Shown in pieces: positions 1-7,128 of a DNA stretch of 16,543 nucleotides; the stretch's first letter is position 1; each line of letters begins with the position of its first letter. A model generated the notes under the pieces. It had not been told where the DNA came from. It saw only the letters and a program-made list of their open reading frames with translations, and did no database searches. Both the position numbers and the translations under genes were made by a program. Source of the DNA: Gammaproteobacteria bacterium (GTDB lineage: Bacteria; Pseudomonadota; Gammaproteobacteria; Pseudomonadales; Azotimanducaceae); the NCBI GenBank assembly GCA_002719135.1, contig PBGU01000060.1, positions 1-16,543 on the forward strand, given 5' to 3'.

Positions 1-690
1 AAATCGGGTCGACCACTCCTGAGCGGATCGGTAGGTGATCATTCCAAGCTTGCGAGCTAACTGCATGCCTTGCGCGGGGGGTGCGTCGATGTCGTATTGC
101 CCTCGTTGCCAGAGGGGGTCTTTGCGAATCATCTCTCGTTGCAAGGATCGTAGTGCGACCGAAAAGGGCAGGCTGTGGGTGGCGGACGAGATTGAAACAA
201 GTTGCTTCGTGACTCCTGGGAACATCAGCGTGTGTGCTAACGCCGTCATGCCGCCCATCGAGGGGCCGAGGACGGCATGGAGATGCTCGATGCCCAATTG
301 TTCAACAACTTTCTGACCGGCCAGGGCTACGTCTTCCAGGCATAACACGGGAAACGTCAGTCGGTATGGTTTTCCGGTGGCCGGATTTATCGACGCGGGG
401 CCGGTGGAACCGAAACAACTACCTAGTGAATTGACGCACACGACGAAGTAACGGGTTGTATCAATCGGTTTTTCGGGCCCCACCATGTCTTCCCACCAAC
501 CGCTGGAGGGATCCTCGTTGGAGGAGGCGGCGTGGGCTGAGGGTGATAGTCCGGTGAACAGGAGTATCCCATTGTCCTTCGCCCTATTCAGCTCGCCCCA
601 CGATTCGTATGCGATCGTGGGACTAGCTAACTGACCCCGTCGGAGTGCAAGGGTGCCTTCAATTTCAACATATTGTCTTGCGTCCGGCAT
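1..690 (-). CDS. MetX-family serine/homoserine O-acyltransferase (partial, 3' end cut by window)
   Basis: An alpha/beta-hydrolase acyltransferase that transfers an acyl group from acyl-CoA to the hydroxyl of homoserine or serine, a cytosolic activation step toward methionine or cysteine. The visible 230 residues start at an ATG (688-690 on the plus strand) and run open off the left edge; full family members have roughly 370-400 residues, so the catalytic Asp and His are outside the window. Visible motifs are NSLGSCFGSTGPAS (residues 87-100), the nucleophile elbow GPSMGG with Ser144, LRSLQRE, and RKLGMITYRSAQEW near the cut. From memory of the family, homoserine O-acetyltransferases carry NMGG and GGSMGG at the first two sites, whereas the LGSC/GPSMGG/LRSLQRE/ITYRSA pattern resembles Xanthomonas-type MetX proteins reassigned as L-serine O-succinyltransferases. 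Family is sure; substrate is inferred. No downstream partner is visible. Confidence 0.93.
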   Translation of the reverse strand, partial: MPDARQYVEIEGTLALRRGQLASPTIAYESWGELNRAKDNGILLFTGLSPSAHAASSNEDPSSGWWEDMVGPEKPIDTTRYFVVCVNSLGSCFGSTGPASINPATGKPYRLTFPVLCLEDVALAGQKVVEQLGIEHLHAVLGPSMGGMTALAHTLMFPGVTKQLVSISSATHSLPFSVALRSLQREMIRKDPLWQRGQYDIDAPPAQGMQLARKLGMITYRSAQEWSTRF

Positions 691-784
691 GCGTATTTGC
701 AGGTCCCATGAATTCGATACGAAGTGATCAGCGCGACAACGTGATCAGGTAGTGCCATTAATTATGACCGATTCCAAAGTGTCG

Positions 785-797
785 GTCAGGTACTGAC
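785..797. promoter_or_regulatory. Inverted repeat GTCAG-N3-CTGAC between divergent genes
   Basis: A perfect 5-bp inverted repeat with a 3-bp spacer lies in the AT-rich 247-bp gap between the minus-strand acyltransferase and the plus-strand rhomboid gene, about 95 bp upstream of the acyltransferase start. It has the size and symmetry of a dimeric repressor or activator site. No known box (for example the MetJ or MetR consensus) is recognised, and a repeat this short can occur by chance. Confidence 0.25.
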
Positions 798-803
798 ATA
801 TCG

Positions 804-833
804 TTGATAACTAACTTTTCGATAAAATATAAA
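804..833 (+). promoter_or_regulatory. Candidate sigma-70 promoter for the rhomboid gene
   Basis: TTGATA at 804-809 and TATAAA at 828-833 each match five of six consensus bases and are 18 bp apart. They lie about 105 bp upstream of the rhomboid start and point toward it. The surrounding run of A and T makes chance matches to the -10 element easy, so this is a suggestion only. Apart from this and the inverted repeat at 785-797, nothing else is recognised in 691-937. Confidence 0.35.
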
Positions 834-937
834 AAACAAAGAGTTATAAGATTTTAATAAAATATGTGATAACTGGTTTCTTTGTTTCGATAGCGGAGTT
901 TTTCCCATAGAGTTGCTCGAATCGTTAAGATCTAACG

Positions 938-1816
938 ATGACTGAATCGGACGATCAAACGCCGTGGGTGCTTCTCCAAACCGACACGAATCGTAGTGTT
1001 ATCTCAGACGCGTCTTTGGTTCTCACCGCGATGGATATCGCTAATCGGTCGGATCGCAATACGTACGAATGGCTGTTGTACGTGCCGTCGGCATCGGAGG
1101 ATGTCGCCAAGCGACAGCTCGAGTTATACCGACGCGAGAACACGCCGATAACGCTACCGAAGGTCCTCCGCGTCGACACGGGGTGGTCGGGTGTCGTTGG
1201 TTACTTGCTCGTGATTTGGTCGATTCCGGCGCTCGCGGGCATGTTCACCGAAATCGATTGGCGCAGCGCTGGTCAGATGGACGTGACGCTAGTCAGTCTG
1301 GGTGAATGGTGGCGGTTGTTTTGTGCGCTGACGCTGCACGCGGATCTTCCTCATATTGTGGCGAATTCTTTTTTTGGTGCTGTGTTTGGTTTGATGGTAG
1401 GCCGGCACTTGGGCTCGGGATTTGGCTGGCTCTTGGTGTTACTGGCCGGGGGCTTGGGAAATGGTCTCAACGCGTTTTTCCGGCCGGAGGGGTTTCTTTC
1501 CTTGGGTGCGTCGACAGCGACGTTCGCCGAGGTGGGCTTAGTCGCCGCCTATGTTGTCGCGCGCGGTTATTTTCGAGGCGGGGGATTCCGGCGCAACGCG
1601 GCACCGATTTTTGGGGCAATTGCGTTGCTCGCGTTCACAGGAGTTAGTGGGGCGAGGACCGACATTCTTGCGCATTGCGCTGGTCTATTCGCGGGAATCG
1701 TGTTGGGAGCCGCAGCATCGTCGTTTGACGTTCGCCGGCTTGGTAAGAGCGGGCAGTGGATTGCCGCAGGCATTACCGTGGGATTATTGATGACAGCATG
1801 GTCACTGGCTATTTAG
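938..1816 (+). CDS. Rhomboid-family intramembrane serine protease
   Basis: A polytopic inner-membrane protein of 292 residues with rhomboid features. A soluble N-terminal domain (about 1-82) precedes a six-helix core. The WR motif and helix-2 histidine region read EWWRLFCALTLHADLPHIVAN, with His139 and Asn143 as the oxyanion-hole pair. The nucleophile is Ser192 in SLGASTATF, and the general base is His246 in ILAHCAGLFAG. Rhomboids cut transmembrane helices of substrate proteins within the membrane; the substrate cannot be told. Relative to the textbook GxSGA motif the residue after Ser is Thr, a variant I believe occurs in other proteobacterial rhomboids. The ATG at 938 has only a weak ribosome site; the next in-frame ATG (1031) would remove part of the N-terminal domain, so 938 is preferred. 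Monocistronic by spacing. Confidence 0.9.
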   Translation: MTESDDQTPWVLLQTDTNRSVISDASLVLTAMDIANRSDRNTYEWLLYVPSASEDVAKRQLELYRRENTPITLPKVLRVDTGWSGVVGYLLVIWSIPALAGMFTEIDWRSAGQMDVTLVSLGEWWRLFCALTLHADLPHIVANSFFGAVFGLMVGRHLGSGFGWLLVLLAGGLGNGLNAFFRPEGFLSLGASTATFAEVGLVAAYVVARGYFRGGGFRRNAAPIFGAIALLAFTGVSGARTDILAHCAGLFAGIVLGAAASSFDVRRLGKSGQWIAAGITVGLLMTAWSLAI

Positions 1817-1888
1817 GCCTTGAATTAAGCCGCCGATTTGATCGCCTGGCGTCATCGACGAGCTCATTCCGCACTTTTCCGGTTTATG

Positions 1889-1930
1889 GAAATTTACTGG
1901 ATGTTGGATGAAATTCACTGGAGAGAGGAT
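1889..1930 (+). repeat. Imperfect 21-bp tandem repeat in slipin leader region
   Basis: Two adjacent 21-bp units (1889-1909 and 1910-1930) agree at 16 of 21 positions, sharing the blocks GAAATT, ACTGGA and GGAT. They lie about 130-170 bp upstream of the slipin-like gene. They could be a duplicated regulator site; equally they may be degenerate sequence of no function. Confidence 0.35.
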
Positions 1931-1988
1931 GGAAGTGTCTTTGGTTCCAACCGATAACGCTGGTCTATCGCTGCTAACTCGGTTATGA
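1929..1988 (+). other. Possible 19-codon leader peptide upstream of slipin gene
   Basis: An ATG at 1929 is preceded by GGAGAG at a 3-8 base distance and opens a 19-codon frame ending in TGA at 1986-1988. The peptide shows no run of a single amino acid that would indicate classical attenuation. It is followed by an imperfect hairpin (2013-2044) and the slipin start at 2058. The arrangement resembles a translated leader, but a 19-codon frame is expected often by chance, so confidence is low. Confidence 0.2.
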
Positions 1989-2012
1989 CTGTAAAGGTGC
2001 TAATTTTTGACG

Positions 2013-2044
2013 CCGTTCTCTTGGATAAACGATGCCAAGAACGG
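2013..2044 (+). promoter_or_regulatory. Leader hairpin directly upstream of the slipin ribosome site
   Basis: CCGTTC (2013-2018) plus TTGG (2021-2024) pair with CCAA (2035-2038) plus GAACGG (2039-2044), giving ten base pairs interrupted by a two-base bulge (2019-2020) around a ten-base loop. The hairpin ends three bases before the strong Shine-Dalgarno sequence. It has no following U run, so it is not an intrinsic terminator. A role in mRNA stability or translation control is inferred from position alone. Confidence 0.45.
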
Positions 2045-2046
2045 TC

Positions 2047-2054
2047 GAGGAGGA
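2047..2054 (+). promoter_or_regulatory. Strong Shine-Dalgarno fixing the slipin start
   Basis: GAGGAGGA lies four bases upstream of the ATG at 2058. This decides the start in favour of 2058 over an in-frame ATG at 2007, which would add 17 polar residues ahead of the membrane anchor. Confidence 0.85.
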
Positions 2055-2057
2055 TTT

Positions 2058-2978
2058 ATGTTGGACTTAATCGTACCGGTCCTATTAATACTGGTTATTG
2101 TGTTTGTCCTGACGTCGATGGTGAAGTTCGTCCCGCAGGGCCATATCTACACGAAAACGCGCTTTGGTAAATTCACGGGAGAACTCAGCCCCGGGCTCAA
2201 CTTCTTGACCCCAATCATTGAAAAAGTCGATAAAAGAATTAACGTGATGGAGAGCGTGTTAGATATCCCGACCCAGTCCGCGATTACACGAGACAATGCC
2301 CAGGTCGCAGTTGACGGCGTCGTCTTTTATCAAATTCTCGAAGCGGATAAGGCCGCATATGCCGTTTCGGATCTGGTACGCGCGATGGAGAACCTGACCA
2401 TGACCAACATCCGTACCGTGATGGGCAACATGAATTTGGATGAACTCTTGTCTCAGCGCGAAACGATCAATGCGCAACTTCTAAATGTTATTGATGAAGC
2501 CACGACCCCCTGGGGCGTCAAGGTGACCCGAGTAGAGATTAAGGACATTGACCCACCGCGCGATTTGGTTGATGCCATGGCGCGGCAGATGAAAGCGGAA
2601 CGGGACAAGCGCGCCGAGATTTTGAATGCCGAAGGTAAACGCCAGTCAGAAATTCTCGAGGCGGAAGGTCAGAAGCAAGCACAGATTTTAAATGCCGAAG
2701 GCGAGCGTGAAGCCGCCTTTCGCGAAGCCGAAGCGCGCGAGCGACTCGCCGAGGCGGAAGCCAACGCGACCGAAACCGTCAGCCGCGCGATTGCCGCGGG
2801 TGAAATGTCGGCCATTAACTACTTTGTGGCCCAAGACTACATCAAGGCGCTCCAAACCATAGGCAGTGCAGATAACCAAAAGATCATCATGTTGCCACTT
2901 GAAGCCACGAATCTTCTTGGGTCGATTGCTGGTATCGGTGAAATCGCGAAGGAAGTTTTCGGCAAAGACGAGACGTAG
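2058..2978 (+). CDS. Slipin/QmcA-like SPFH-domain membrane protein
   Basis: A 306-residue stomatin/prohibitin-superfamily protein. A single N-terminal membrane helix (about residues 3-21) anchors an SPFH domain (about 22-180, with the typical VPQG, LSPGLNFL, RDNAQVAVDGVVFYQI and PPRDLVDAM stretches), then an Ala/Glu-rich coiled coil (about 180-245) and a short C-terminal segment. SPFH proteins form large membrane-bound rings or cages that organise lipid microdomains and regulate membrane proteases. The gene is followed after 30 bases by a long-form NfeD, the classical slipin-NfeD pairing seen in many bacteria and archaea, and similar to the E. coli qmcA-ybbJ pair, so the two probably form one complex. 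The coiled coil contains three near-perfect 11-residue repeats. Start chosen from the Shine-Dalgarno at 2047-2054. Confidence 0.93.
   Translation: MLDLIVPVLLILVIVFVLTSMVKFVPQGHIYTKTRFGKFTGELSPGLNFLTPIIEKVDKRINVMESVLDIPTQSAITRDNAQVAVDGVVFYQILEADKAAYAVSDLVRAMENLTMTNIRTVMGNMNLDELLSQRETINAQLLNVIDEATTPWGVKVTRVEIKDIDPPRDLVDAMARQMKAERDKRAEILNAEGKRQSEILEAEGQKQAQILNAEGEREAAFREAEARERLAEAEANATETVSRAIAAGEMSAINYFVAQDYIKALQTIGSADNQKIIMLPLEATNLLGSIAGIGEIAKEVFGKDET
2613..2711 (+). repeat. Three tandem hendecad (11-residue) repeats in slipin coiled coil
   Basis: Residues 186-196, 197-207 and 208-218 read AEILNAEGKRQ, SEILEAEGQKQ and AQILNAEGERE. An exact 33-bp period is kept in the DNA. Eleven-residue periodicity is typical of the straight or slightly right-handed coiled coils in SPFH assemblies, so this is structural protein repetition and not a mobile or regulatory DNA repeat. 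Confidence 0.85.
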
Positions 2979-3008
2979 GGGTCGAAGGCGTCAAACTGAG
3001 GAGGGCGT

Positions 3009-4160
3009 GTGTCTAAACGAACACTGATGATCTCGGTGTTGGGGTTGATGACTGGCGTGCTTTCGCACGCGACTCCTCCGGTGTGGGTGATCGATCTTGA
3101 TGACGTCATTGAGGTGTCGTCGGCACGATACCTCTCCGATTCACTCGAAGAGGCGAGTACGTCAAACGTGCCCTTGGTCGTGCTTCGAATTGATACGCCG
3201 GGTGGCTGGATGGATTCCACGCGTGACATTGTCAAGGATATCCTGGCGTCACCAGTTCCGGTCGCCGCGTACGTTTCGCCTGAAGGTGCGAGCGCGACGA
3301 GTGCTGGGACCTACATCGTGTACGCGAGTCATGTGGCCGCGATGGCGCCGGCGACTAATATTGGTTCGGCGACGCCGGTACGGGCCGATGGCGAGGCAAT
3401 GGAGCCCAACCTGGAGCGTAAAGTGGTGAACGATGCTGTGGCGAAAATGCGTGGCTTAGCCGAGCTCCGCGGACGCAATGTTGCCTGGGCCGAAAAGACG
3501 GTCCGAGAAGCGACTAACCTGACGGCATCGGAAGCGCTGGACCAGAACGTGATAGACGTCATGGCGACGGATATCGGTGTTCTGCTTGCGAAGATTGATG
3601 GCATGACGCTAGCAACGAAAACAGGCTCGGTGACGCTGGCCACCAAAGGGAGCGAACACGAGGTAATCACGAGTACCTGGTTCGAACATTCATCCTTGAA
3701 AACAGTGCTTGATGCACTAGGTGATTCCCTTTGGTGGGTGATCGGAATCGTGCTCGTCATTGGCGAGGTCGTGTTACCGGGGACATTTTTGATCTGGTTC
3801 GCGTTCGCTGCTTTTGGAGTGGGTTTGATCGGACTGGTCGTTGACTTGAGTGGCATGAGCCAGGTGGTTGTTTTTGGCTTGCTCAGTTTTGCCAGCCTCA
3901 GTCTGGGGTATCTGATGCGCAAGCGCCGCGGCGATCCTGAGGTCCCGGCATTTGCCGATCGGACACAGGCGTACATGGGAAAAACCTACACGGTCGTCGA
4001 AGCGATAGAGAACGGTCAGGGCAAGATCCAGGTCGGGGACTCGGTGTGGCTAGCCGAAGGCGAGGACTGCCGAGTCGGAGGGTCGGTTAAAGTGATCGAC
4101 TCCAGAGGCAACGTTTTGTTGATCGAAGTCGTTGCCCACAACGAGAACCCGCCAAACTAG
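3009..4160 (+). CDS. Long-form NfeD: ClpP-class membrane serine protease with OB-fold domain
   Basis: A 383-residue membrane protein. It begins with a hydrophobic signal-like segment (about 5-22), then a ClpP/SppA-class protease domain (about 25-225). RIDTPGG (60-66) forms the oxyanion-region motif, Ser98 in EGASATSAGTYI is the expected nucleophile, and Lys138 in LERKVVND the general base of a Ser-Lys dyad, as in archaeal PH1510. About three membrane helices (238-302) follow, then a C-terminal NfeD OB-fold (about 318-376). Family members cleave hydrophobic regions of partner slipins, so the substrate is probably the SPFH protein encoded just upstream. The start is GTG at 3009 with GAGGAGGG five to ten bases before it; the 30-base gap supports one operon. 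No insertion or frameshift is visible. Confidence 0.93.
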   Translation: MSKRTLMISVLGLMTGVLSHATPPVWVIDLDDVIEVSSARYLSDSLEEASTSNVPLVVLRIDTPGGWMDSTRDIVKDILASPVPVAAYVSPEGASATSAGTYIVYASHVAAMAPATNIGSATPVRADGEAMEPNLERKVVNDAVAKMRGLAELRGRNVAWAEKTVREATNLTASEALDQNVIDVMATDIGVLLAKIDGMTLATKTGSVTLATKGSEHEVITSTWFEHSSLKTVLDALGDSLWWVIGIVLVIGEVVLPGTFLIWFAFAAFGVGLIGLVVDLSGMSQVVVFGLLSFASLSLGYLMRKRRGDPEVPAFADRTQAYMGKTYTVVEAIENGQGKIQVGDSVWLAEGEDCRVGGSVKVIDSRGNVLLIEVVAHNENPPN

Positions 4161-4202
4161 TTGCAATCGTTTAACGGACCCCACAAATCGATCGACGCAG
4201 CC

Positions 4203-5654
4203 CTATTTAGTGGAAATGGGAGGTTGTGCTGTGCTGTCCTCGTCGCGATAGCCGAGCCCTGACAGATTGCCTTGATGCTGAGCGCGAGTGATTTGGTATT
4301 TGGAAAGTAGGTAGAGGCAGATAGCGGGCATGATGACACTCAGAACCGCGACAACGAGCGCGAGATCTTGAATCGCTAGGGTTTTGTCAGCAGTACTTGC
4401 GGCCGCTTGGAAACCCACAAAGTAAAGTAGGGGGCCTTTAGCCATCAGCCCAACACCGCTGATCGCTTTTTGAATCAAGTTGGGGCCAGCAAAAAATAGT
4501 CCTTCGGAGCGTCGACCGGTGCTGGTCTGACTGTCTTCGACTACGTCGGCGTTCATTGAACCAACAAGGATCCAAGCAAGGACGGCAATGTTGGCGGCAA
4601 AGAAACCGTGCGCGAGCATGACCCACCATAAGAGGCCATATTTTTCGCCGTTTGGCGGCAGGATCTGAATGCCGTAGTGAAGGTCGAGTAACCGTAAAAT
4701 TAGTAGAGACGGGCCGATAACGATCGAGATCAAGAACAGCCCGATCGCCAATTTTTTCTTGTCGTAACCGCGTGCCAGCGGGCCGGCAAACGCGCTGATG
4801 ATCAGGGCACCGCCCATTGCCACGATGGGAAATATTGCGACGTCGGCGGGCTTCCAATCCCAGAAGTAGGTGTTCCAGTAAAACTCCAAGCCGATGGTGA
4901 GCCCAACAAATAAACTGAACACGACCCCGGACCAAAAAAGACTTAGCCAAGACGTGTGGTTAAGGGTCGAAAATATATCCCGAAACATCGCCCGAGCAGT
5001 GCCTGGCAGTGATGCCTTAGGTGGTTCAAGGTTTGGGATTTCTCGCGCCGTGGCGAAGGCGAAAAAGAATCCGACAACCACGATAGTGAGCGCGCCCCAC
5101 ATAGCCAAGGAATGGTACGCACTGAGATTTTGATACGAATCTCCAAGGGCATTGAGAAATAGGTAGGCCGTGATCGGGCCCGCAATCCAGCCAAACATGC
5201 TGTTGAAACCGTGGAGTTGATTACGCTGTTCGTAATCCTTGCTGATTTCTGCACCGAGTGCTTCGCGCGGAACTTGGTAAAAGGTCCAAGCGACGCGGAC
5301 GCCGATGGTGAGCGTCAGTAATTGGACGAACAATGCCAGTTGCGATTCGCTCTGATCGACGGTCAACAACAAGAAGAAAAAAAGAGCAGATGGGATGATG
5401 CTTAAGAATATATATGGGTGGCGCCGGCCCCATCGCGACTTAGTGTAATCGGAAAGGTAGCCAAGGATGGGATCGGTAAAGCCATCGACGACCATGGCAA
5501 TCGCGAGTGCGAGCGAAGCCCACCAGGCCTCGAGCCCGAGTACATCGTTGTAGAAATAAATGATCGGCGCTCCGAACAAGTAGCCTTTGATGGAGATGGG
5601 GATTTGCCCAACCCCGTAAGCAAGGAGTTGGGAAAATTTTGCTTTGGTTGCCAC
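4203..5654 (-). CDS. GPH-family (MelB-like) cation-coupled symporter, MFS superfamily
   Basis: A 483-residue polytopic inner-membrane transporter with about 12 helices, of the glycoside-pentoside-hexuronide:cation symporter family. The N-terminal diagnostic region reads DGFTDPILGYLSDYTKSRWG: Asp57 and Asp61 match the cation-site aspartates Asp55 and Asp59 of MelB, and SRWGRRHPYI is the conserved cytoplasmic loop. The protein therefore probably imports a sugar, glycoside or uronate with Na+ or H+; the substrate is unknown. The start is GTG at 5654, because a stop lies two codons upstream in frame; the ribosome site is weak. It lies 71 bases downstream of the spinster-like MFS gene on the same strand, and its stop faces the NfeD stop 42 bases away with no clear terminator between them. 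Confidence 0.92.
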   Translation of the reverse strand: MATKAKFSQLLAYGVGQIPISIKGYLFGAPIIYFYNDVLGLEAWWASLALAIAMVVDGFTDPILGYLSDYTKSRWGRRHPYIFLSIIPSALFFFLLLTVDQSESQLALFVQLLTLTIGVRVAWTFYQVPREALGAEISKDYEQRNQLHGFNSMFGWIAGPITAYLFLNALGDSYQNLSAYHSLAMWGALTIVVVGFFFAFATAREIPNLEPPKASLPGTARAMFRDIFSTLNHTSWLSLFWSGVVFSLFVGLTIGLEFYWNTYFWDWKPADVAIFPIVAMGGALIISAFAGPLARGYDKKKLAIGLFLISIVIGPSLLILRLLDLHYGIQILPPNGEKYGLLWWVMLAHGFFAANIAVLAWILVGSMNADVVEDSQTSTGRRSEGLFFAGPNLIQKAISGVGLMAKGPLLYFVGFQAAASTADKTLAIQDLALVVAVLSVIMPAICLYLLSKYQITRAQHQGNLSGLGYRDEDSTAQPPISTK

Positions 5655-5725
5655 GAATTAATGCCTTATTACGGTTGCTACTGACCTGCAGACTAAAGCC
5701 GCAAGACATCTACGTGAGTCTAACC

Positions 5726-7048
5726 TCATTCGATTGTCGGCGGCTTGGTTGGTGTCTCTGGCGTTATCAGCGAGGCTTCATCACGAATTTTCCTACCGCC
5801 GAGAAAAAAATGCAGGGCGCTCCAAATCGAGACAATGGCCAAAGCACTCAACGCGTAACGGAGGCTATTCCCGCCGTAGGTCGGTTGTAGGGCGTCGCTG
5901 ATTGCTCCAACCGCGTAAGGACCAAGGCCTAGGCCAATGATGTTGCCGACGAATAGGTTGAGTGATGCCGCGACGGATCGCATTTCAATCGGCATTTGTG
6001 ATTGCACCATGGCAAAGGTGGGGCCGATGAATACACCACCGAGAATAGACGGAATCACGAACGCGATAAAACCTCGGAATGCCGAGTCGCTAAAGTATGT
6101 CAATAGGCTAAAAGGAAGTGCGGCAACGATCGCGATGGCAACGATCCAAGATCGCCATGAGGGACTGTGCCGTATGCTCAGGCGATCGGCGAAATACCCA
6201 CCAAGAAATGTTCCCAGTGCGCCCCCCCCACCAATAAGCAGCGCGAGCCACGTCCCTGCCATGCCGGTGCCCACTTCGTGAATACGTACGAAATAGACTG
6301 GAATCCATAGCACCACCGCGTATCCGACAAAACTAGCCAACGCGCTGCCTAGAACGAAGTGCAATACCACTGGCTTCTTCACCATGGTCCGAATGACGAC
6401 AGGAAAGGGCGGCGCACGCTTCACGAGCGCACCTGGATCGGATTGGCCGCGGATTGGTTCGTGTACCGTGAACCGTACGATCAGACCCAATATTAATCCC
6501 GGTAGGCCGGCGATCACGAACGCCCAGCGCCAGCCGATCCATTCGTTAACCCAACCGCCCAGCAGGAAACCGATTAAGATGCCGAAGTTCACCCCGGTCG
6601 CGAAAATAGCCATGGCGGTGGTGCGAACTTCCGGTTCGTAAAGGTCAGCGATAATCGAATGTGACGGTGGGTTCGATCCCGCTTCTCCCACACCAACGAA
6701 GATCCTGGCGATAAGCAGCTGACCGTAATTTGCCGCGGCCCCGCAGATGGCAGTGGCCGCACTCCACAGTGAAATCGATAGTGCGATGATGTTTCGACGG
6801 TTGCCGCGATCTGCCCACATGGCCATGGGCATACCAAGGGTTGCGTAGAACAATGCGAACATTAACCCGGTCATGAGTCCCAGCTGGGTGTCGGTCAGCG
6901 CCAACGATTCTTTGATGGGCTGACCGAGAATCCCCATGATCTGACGGTCGACGTGACTGGACGCGAACACCAGCACGAGGATAGCCAGCACGTAGCGGCG
7001 TTCGCGTTGCGACTCTTTGCTGTCGATCGAATGGGGTGCTTCGTTCAT
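5726..7048 (-). CDS. Spinster-type MFS transporter
   Basis: A 440-residue major facilitator protein with about 12 helices. It has the pattern of the spinster-like family: SHVDRQIMGILGQPIK in helix 1 with Asp34-Arg35, the loop 2-3 motif ADRGNRR (79-85), WSAAT in helix 3, and R(I)FVGVGEAG in helix 4 with Glu122. Such proteins in bacteria move small organic anions, lipids or aromatic compounds; the substrate here is unknown. I chose ATG at 7048, which has a weak GGA six bases upstream; a GTG at 7063 would add five residues and cannot be excluded. The gene follows the amidase by 80 bases and precedes the GPH symporter by 71, so the three are probably one transcription unit. Confidence 0.9.
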   Translation of the reverse strand: MNEAPHSIDSKESQRERRYVLAILVLVFASSHVDRQIMGILGQPIKESLALTDTQLGLMTGLMFALFYATLGMPMAMWADRGNRRNIIALSISLWSAATAICGAAANYGQLLIARIFVGVGEAGSNPPSHSIIADLYEPEVRTTAMAIFATGVNFGILIGFLLGGWVNEWIGWRWAFVIAGLPGLILGLIVRFTVHEPIRGQSDPGALVKRAPPFPVVIRTMVKKPVVLHFVLGSALASFVGYAVVLWIPVYFVRIHEVGTGMAGTWLALLIGGGGALGTFLGGYFADRLSIRHSPSWRSWIVAIAIVAALPFSLLTYFSDSAFRGFIAFVIPSILGGVFIGPTFAMVQSQMPIEMRSVAASLNLFVGNIIGLGLGPYAVGAISDALQPTYGGNSLRYALSALAIVSIWSALHFFLGGRKIRDEASLITPETPTKPPTIE

Positions 7049-7128
7049 GACGATTCCAGACACGTCGACGCCCGTCGGCCCCTTCTTGGAGTGCTCATAC
7101 TGCTGAGAAAGCGCACGTGTTCGGCGAT

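Noticed and set aside
35..434. Plus-strand open frames at 35-316 and 234-434
   Set aside because: They are antisense to the MetX-family gene, whose minus-strand translation is clearly conserved; the plus-strand peptides show no recognisable motif.
2007..2057. Longer slipin starting at 2007
   Set aside because: The strong Shine-Dalgarno at 2047-2054 and the membrane anchor beginning at 2058 support the shorter form; the extension overlaps the leader hairpin.
1985..2170. 61-codon frame beginning at 1985 with a stop-start overlap to the leader ORF
   Set aside because: It has no ribosome site of its own, no recognisable motif, and mostly overlaps the slipin gene in another frame.
5937..6281. 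Plus-strand 114-codon frame opposite the spinster-like transporter, and similar antisense frames elsewhere
   Set aside because: These are shadows of GC-biased codon use in the real minus-strand genes; no ribosome sites or motifs.
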